A stretch of DNA of 9,294 nucleotides. Source: Methanothrix sp. (GTDB taxonomy: Archaea; Halobacteriota; Methanosarcinia; Methanotrichales; Methanotrichaceae). Location of the stretch: positions 1-9,294 of the forward strand of contig JAJRAX010000141.1 in the NCBI GenBank assembly GCA_028679775.1. The letters are read 5' to 3'. This document shows positions 5,179 through 9,294 of the stretch, piece by piece. The notes beneath the pieces are model-generated. The model worked only from the letters and a program-made list of their open reading frames with translations, was not told the DNA's origin and searched no databases. Both the position numbers and the translations under genes were made by a program. Each line of letters opens with the position of its first letter. The stretch's first letter is position 1.

Positions 5179-5229
5179 CCATCACTATCCTATGGTTAGT
5201 AATGAAAAGTGACTATGAGGTGAGATGAA

Positions 5230-5817
5230 ATGTGGGACAAGAGATATCCATCTATATTTGACATATTTGAGAGCTTCACCAAGGGGTTCCCTTTTGAGAA
5301 GAAGGAAAAGTACGAGGAGGACTGGTTTAAGGAACCCTTCGAAGATATGATTAAGAAGTTTGAGGAATCCATGCCCGCGGAGTTCCAGACCTTCGTGCGC
5401 GAGGAGGAGACGCCTGGAGGAGTATCTCGCAGGTATGGCCCCTTCGTCTACGGTTTCAGCTATACCGCAGAGCCTGGAAAGGAGCCCGTCTTCCAGGAGT
5501 TCGGCAATATCAAACCCTCCTACCGGGGCATTGAGCCGAGTCAGGGTCGCGAGCCGCTGATTGATGTCATGAGCGAGAAGGATCGGTTCAGGGTCTTCGT
5601 GGAGCTGCCTGGAGTGGACAAGGACAAGGTAAAGCTGGATGTGGCCGAGGACAGCGTTGAGATCAAGACCGAGGACGACCGGAAGTTCTACAAGATGATC
5701 TACCTTGATTCCGCCATCGACCCGGATAGCGCCAAGGCCTCCTACAAGAACGGTGTCTTGACTTTAGAGCTTGATAAGAAGGAGAAGAGAAAAGGCAAAG
5801 AGGTCAAGATCGAGTAA
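5230..5817 (+). CDS. hsp20: Small heat-shock protein, Hsp20/alpha-crystallin family
   Basis: The protein has 195 residues. Small heat-shock proteins are ATP-independent cytosolic chaperones that form oligomers and hold unfolding proteins. The N-terminal region (1-105) is aromatic and charged, with MWDKRYPSIFDIF, KKFEESMP, and a RRYGPFVYGFSY block typical of methanogen members. The alpha-crystallin domain spans about 108-184: PLIDVMSEKDRFRVFVELPGV, then the conserved ASYKNGVLTLEL (170-181). The C-terminus KEVKIE contains VKI, a V-x-I variant of the I-x-I oligomerisation motif. The start is ATG 5230, with GAGGTGA 6 nt upstream. An ATG at 5225 is in another frame. The gene stands alone between its own promoter and terminator. 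Heat induction is likely from the family but not shown by the sequence. Confidence 0.93.
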   Translation: MWDKRYPSIFDIFESFTKGFPFEKKEKYEEDWFKEPFEDMIKKFEESMPAEFQTFVREEETPGGVSRRYGPFVYGFSYTAEPGKEPVFQEFGNIKPSYRGIEPSQGREPLIDVMSEKDRFRVFVELPGVDKDKVKLDVAEDSVEIKTEDDRKFYKMIYLDSAIDPDSAKASYKNGVLTLELDKKEKRKGKEVKIE

Positions 5818-5843
5818 GCTTGGATGTGATGATAGCGATCTGG

Positions 5844-5910
5844 GGTCAGTGGCTCTTTTTCTGACTCCTTCACAACACTTTTTCCTGTTTGGTGGTAACT
5901 TTTGGTTTTT
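5844..5910 (+). terminator. Hairpin and T-tracts after hsp20
   Basis: GTCAG (5845-5849) pairs with CTGAC (5861-5865). T-runs lie inside the loop (5855-5860) and downstream (5879-5883, and again near 5906-5910). Repeated oligo-T tracts like these are the normal archaeal end signal, and they begin about 25 nt after the hsp20 stop codon. Confidence 0.5.
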
Positions 5911-6058
5911 CGGCATCTGTGAACGTTTCGCTTTGATTTCTCATTCTCATGCCCGGTTATGTCATCATGCGGTCATTAATTCCAAAAAATTCTGTCAAAT
6001 ATTTCCTACATAAAGGCTACATGTCATTCAGGTGATCTAAATTATGGTATTAATCTCC

Positions 6059-6066
6059 TATAAAAC
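6059..6066 (+). promoter_or_regulatory. TATA-like box of the small membrane-protein gene
   Basis: TATAAAAC is centred about 30 nt before ATG 6092, which predicts a leaderless or nearly leaderless transcript. No Shine-Dalgarno site precedes that ATG, which fits. A second weaker A/T stretch (CTTAAATG, about 6087-6094) could instead serve the internal ATG 6116. Confidence 0.35.
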
Positions 6067-6091
6067 ACCAATGTGAAAAATAGCTACTTAA

Positions 6092-6289
6092 ATGCATACG
6101 ACTCAAGTAGGTTACATGCAAAGGGTGAGTGGTATTTCAGGGCAAGATATGGTGGATGGTGATGAAGGGACCAACTGCATGCTATCTCGCCTGAAGGAGT
6201 TGATGTGCAGCAAGTACGGAGACGTCATCCTCCTCTGCAGCGTAACTCTGGCCTTTGGGATGCTCTTGATGCTCTCGGCTGCCGGCTGA
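6092..6289 (+). CDS. Tiny membrane protein, function unknown
   Basis: The protein has 65 residues. Residues 1-42 are polar with several Met codons. Residues 43-65 form one C-terminal transmembrane helix (DVILLCSVTLAFGMLLMLSAAG) with only a few residues after it, as in tail-anchored proteins. Two Cys residues (C29 and C39) precede the helix and a third lies in it. The full start at 6092 fits leaderless initiation. Internal starts at ATG 6116, 6149 or 6179 are possible, the last having GAAGGGA upstream. Its stop codon lies in the loop of a hairpin terminator, so gene and terminator end together, which supports a dedicated transcript. I do not recognise the family. The main alternative is a chance open frame. 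Confidence 0.5.
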   Translation: MHTTQVGYMQRVSGISGQDMVDGDEGTNCMLSRLKELMCSKYGDVILLCSVTLAFGMLLMLSAAG

Positions 6290-6320
6290 AAGCACCGAGA
6301 GCAGTGGCTTTTTCTCTTTT
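6270..6320 (+). terminator. Hairpin terminator overlapping the end of the small ORF
   Basis: TGCTCTCGG (6270-6278) pairs perfectly with CCGAGAGCA (6295-6303) around a 16-nt loop. GTGGC and a T-rich run (6309-6320) follow. It looks like a classic hairpin-plus-T terminator. The 5' arm is inside the last codons of the small ORF and the stop codon is in the loop. The T-run ends where the converging TPR gene stops. Confidence 0.65.
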
Positions 6321-8149
6321 CAGAAAAAGAATATCGTCCATGAATCCTTAGGCGTCGCTCCGTTGGCCTTGTCAAAGCAATAGAGTTGAGTTCTATCTTG
6401 ATCGCGCTGGGACACGGGCCGACGGGCCGGCAGGCCCTCAGCTCTAACCAGATTCTCAAGTGCCTTTTCGGACCTTTCAAGGACATTCATTGATCCGCCT
6501 CTGTTCATCAAGGCCAGAGAATAGCTGGGATCGGTCTCCAGTGCCCTCTCGTAGCACTGGATTGCCTCATCGTGTTTGCCCATCTTTTCAAAGACACGGC
6601 CTTTATTCAGCCAGATCGCCGTAGCGTTTGGTGACCTATCAAGGGCATGGTCAAAACAAGCTATCGATTCGTCAAATCGGCCCAGGCTGTAGAGAGCAAA
6701 TCCATTGTTATTCCAGGCCATGACGTTTTCAGGGTCCAGCTCCAGGGCCCTGCCGCAGGCCTGCAGCGAATTCTCAAATCGTCCGGTGGCATCATAGACC
6801 AGTCCTTTGCCGCTCCAGGCAATGGAGTCCTCAGGGTCCAGCATGAGGGCATTATCGAAGCTTTGCTGTGCATCTTCCATTTTGTTGAGCCTGATGAGTG
6901 AGAATCCCCGGCCATTCCAGGCGGATACTCGGGTGGCGTTATCGTCAATCACTTGAAGCACTCTGTTAAAGCAGAATATGGCAGCTTCGTCGTTGCTCAC
7001 GTTGCCCAGGATCAGGCCTTTTTGCAGCCAGGCTATGGCATTACTGGGATCGAGCTGCAGGGCCTGATCGCAATACATGATGGCTTCGTCGTATCTTTGA
7101 AGCATCCCTAAGACCACGCATTTGCTGCAGACTGGCTCTGGGGATTGAGGCTCCATTTCTATGGCTTTGTCCAGTGCCTGCAAAGAGCCTTCGTAATCGC
7201 CGGACTGGGCCAGCATCAGTCCCCTGAGGTTCAGGGCGAAAGCTGAGTCCTGGTCCTGAATTATGGTCTCATTTATCGATTCATTGATTGTCTCAGTGAT
7301 AGTCTCATTCAGACATTGATCGATCTCTCCTTCGCGGCCCATGGCCTGGAGAACGAGGCTCTTTCCTTCAAGGGCTTCGGAGAGTTCTGGATCTATCTCT
7401 AAAGACTGGTTATAGGCATCCAGCGCTTCTTGCCATCTTCTTAGAGTGGCCAGGGCATTTCCTTTGTCGCTCAAGGCCGGAGCATATTGGGGGTCCATCG
7501 CTATGGCCCTGTCAAAGAAGTTAAGCGCCTCTTCAGGCCTTCCGAGGTAATTGTACACCAATCCTTTGTTGCTCCAGGCTTCGGCCAATGTGGGATCCAG
7601 ATCGATGGCATTCTCAGTGCAATTGAGGGCATCTTTGAACCGGTTCAGGGCAATTAGGGGGGAGGCAATATTATTCCATGCATTGTAAAATTTCGGGTCA
7701 AGTTTTATCGCCTGGTTGTATGCCTCGACCGACTCGTTATATCTGCCCTGATTAAAGAGGGTGAGGCCTTTGTTGAACCAGGCCATGGGGTAAGATGCAT
7801 TGAGCTTGATGGCCTCTTCAAAGCATTTTAGCGCCTCATCGTACCTGCCAAGAATAGCAAGCGATGAGCCTTTGTTGCACCATGTTATCGATTCGTTTGG
7901 ACTCTCTTTTAGCGAGTTATTAAAATATTCTAGCGCCTCCTCATATCGTCCCTCGTTCATGAGCCCTATTCCCTGATCATTCAGTTGATCTGCTGAATTG
8001 GCTAATGCGGAACCTGGCAAATTCGTTCTCATTTCCTGTAATTTGGGACCAATTAAGGAGATCTTCTCTGGTGCTATTATGTTCTGAGCAAATGCTAATG
8101 AGACCTGCAGGGCCAGCAGGAGAAAAACAAGGGCCAATCGCTTATGCAT
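6320..8149 (-). CDS. Exported TPR-repeat protein (about 15 repeats)
   Basis: The protein has 609 residues. Residues 1-21 are a signal peptide (MHKRLALVFLLLALQVSLAFA, probable cleavage after AFA), so the repeats should work outside the membrane. From about residue 53 to 565 there are some 15 tetratricopeptide repeats with the 34-residue pattern (AWxNKG, LGRYDEAL, FxxAIxLDP). Such superhelical arrays bind partner proteins. A Thr/Asn-rich insert at 281-296 interrupts the array after the seventh repeat, and many sequons (e.g. N281, N289, N293) suggest glycosylation. The last 40 residues are not TPR-like and end WTIFFF. The start is ATG 8149, with GGAGG (8156-8160, minus strand) 6 nt upstream. TTG 8152 is too close to that site. 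The gene diverges from glyS. The bound partner is unknown. Confidence 0.92.
   Translation of the reverse strand: MHKRLALVFLLLALQVSLAFAQNIIAPEKISLIGPKLQEMRTNLPGSALANSADQLNDQGIGLMNEGRYEEALEYFNNSLKESPNESITWCNKGSSLAILGRYDEALKCFEEAIKLNASYPMAWFNKGLTLFNQGRYNESVEAYNQAIKLDPKFYNAWNNIASPLIALNRFKDALNCTENAIDLDPTLAEAWSNKGLVYNYLGRPEEALNFFDRAIAMDPQYAPALSDKGNALATLRRWQEALDAYNQSLEIDPELSEALEGKSLVLQAMGREGEIDQCLNETITETINESINETIIQDQDSAFALNLRGLMLAQSGDYEGSLQALDKAIEMEPQSPEPVCSKCVVLGMLQRYDEAIMYCDQALQLDPSNAIAWLQKGLILGNVSNDEAAIFCFNRVLQVIDDNATRVSAWNGRGFSLIRLNKMEDAQQSFDNALMLDPEDSIAWSGKGLVYDATGRFENSLQACGRALELDPENVMAWNNNGFALYSLGRFDESIACFDHALDRSPNATAIWLNKGRVFEKMGKHDEAIQCYERALETDPSYSLALMNRGGSMNVLERSEKALENLVRAEGLPARRPVSQRDQDRTQLYCFDKANGATPKDSWTIFFF
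7263..7310. repeat. Four degenerate 12-bp tandem units inside the TPR gene
   Basis: On the + strand the units are ATGGTCTCATTT, ATCGATTCATTG, ATTGTCTCAGTG and ATAGTCTCATTC. On the coding strand they give NET/TET/NES/NET-type tetrapeptides (residues 281-296). The in-frame 12-bp period points to slippage expansion of a linker between two TPR blocks. Confidence 0.6.
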
Positions 8150-8180
8150 CAAATGCCTCCTGCAATCCTCTTTACTCTTT

Positions 8181-8200
8181 AATTTATAAAGTGTTTTCGG
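8181..8200 (-). promoter_or_regulatory. BRE/TATA promoter of the TPR gene
   Basis: On the minus strand CCGAAAACAC (8200-8191) is followed by TTTATAAATT (8190-8181), a strong archaeal promoter about 35 nt before ATG 8149. It predicts a short leader just including the GGAGG site. Confidence 0.6.
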
Positions 8201-8218
8201 GACAGATGGATTCAGATA

Positions 8219-8231
8219 ACAAAGATTAAAT
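8219..8231 (+). promoter_or_regulatory. TATA-like promoter of glyS
   Basis: ACAAAGATTAAAT contains an A-rich BRE-like start and ATTAAAT centred about 40 nt before ATG 8268, predicting transcription start near 8250. The leader would then include GAGG (8258-8261). CTAAATTC (8245-8252) is a weaker alternative. Confidence 0.35.
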
Positions 8232-8267
8232 CAACCACGGTGCTCTAAATTCATAACGAGGATTGGC

Positions 8268-9294
<1,027 letters not shown>

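Noticed and set aside
5771..6013. Plus-strand 80-codon frame after hsp20
   Set aside because: It starts inside hsp20 in another frame and runs through the T-rich terminator. The Phe-rich peptide is translated terminator DNA.
3212..6429. Identical 14-mer GGGCCGACGGGCCG at 3212-3225 and 6416-6429
   Set aside because: One copy is in taw2 coding sequence and the other antisense to the TPR gene. A single GC-rich match of this size in 9 kb can arise by chance.
6112..6486. Minus-strand 124-codon frame
   Set aside because: It is basic, Arg/Ser/Pro-rich and overlaps both the small + gene with its terminator and the end of the TPR gene in another frame.

Overview
The window looks like chromosomal DNA of a methanogenic archaeon, most likely a Methanothrix (Methanosaeta)-like member of the Methanosarcinales. 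The lineage is inferred. The direct evidence is archaeal: BRE/TATA promoters (purine-rich element plus TTTATA-type box) about 25-35 nt before several starts, a tRNA gene with no encoded CCA, a Taw2-type wyosine enzyme found only in archaea, the archaeal/eukaryotic-type glycyl-tRNA synthetase, Shine-Dalgarno sites matching GAGGTGA, and secreted proteins rich in N-glycosylation sequons and TPRs.

Layout, left to right. (1) 1-99 is the tail of an unidentified + strand gene. It converges on a small secreted protein on the minus strand (214-867), and a long hairpin (122-176) lies between them. (2) A + strand cluster follows: a membrane protein of unknown function (1043-2305), taw2 (2277-3311, overlapping its neighbour by 29 nt), a UPF0173-type metallo-beta-lactamase-fold hydrolase (3333-3995) and tRNA-Gln(CTG) (4029-4101). 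(3) A small orphan gene lies on the minus strand (4118-4444). (4) A 785-bp gap (4445-5229) carries a strong archaeal promoter at 4568-4584. It points into a GC-rich block with long nested inverted repeats, which I read as a candidate structured non-coding RNA of about 430 nt. (5) An hsp20 gene (5230-5817) follows, with its own promoter, a palindrome upstream and a T-rich terminator. (6) A tiny membrane protein gene (6092-6289) ends inside its own hairpin/T-tract terminator. It converges on a large exported TPR protein on the minus strand (6320-8149). (7) A divergent promoter region separates that gene from glyS (8268 to window end, 3' truncated).

Functionally, a translation theme recurs: wyosine modification of tRNA-Phe, tRNA-Gln and glycyl-tRNA synthetase. 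The other recognisable genes are protein homeostasis (Hsp20) and envelope or extracellular proteins (two exported proteins, two membrane proteins). The most interesting object is the uncharacterised block at about 4605-5040. Second are the unknown single-pass membrane protein coupled to taw2, and the small membrane ORF at 6092.
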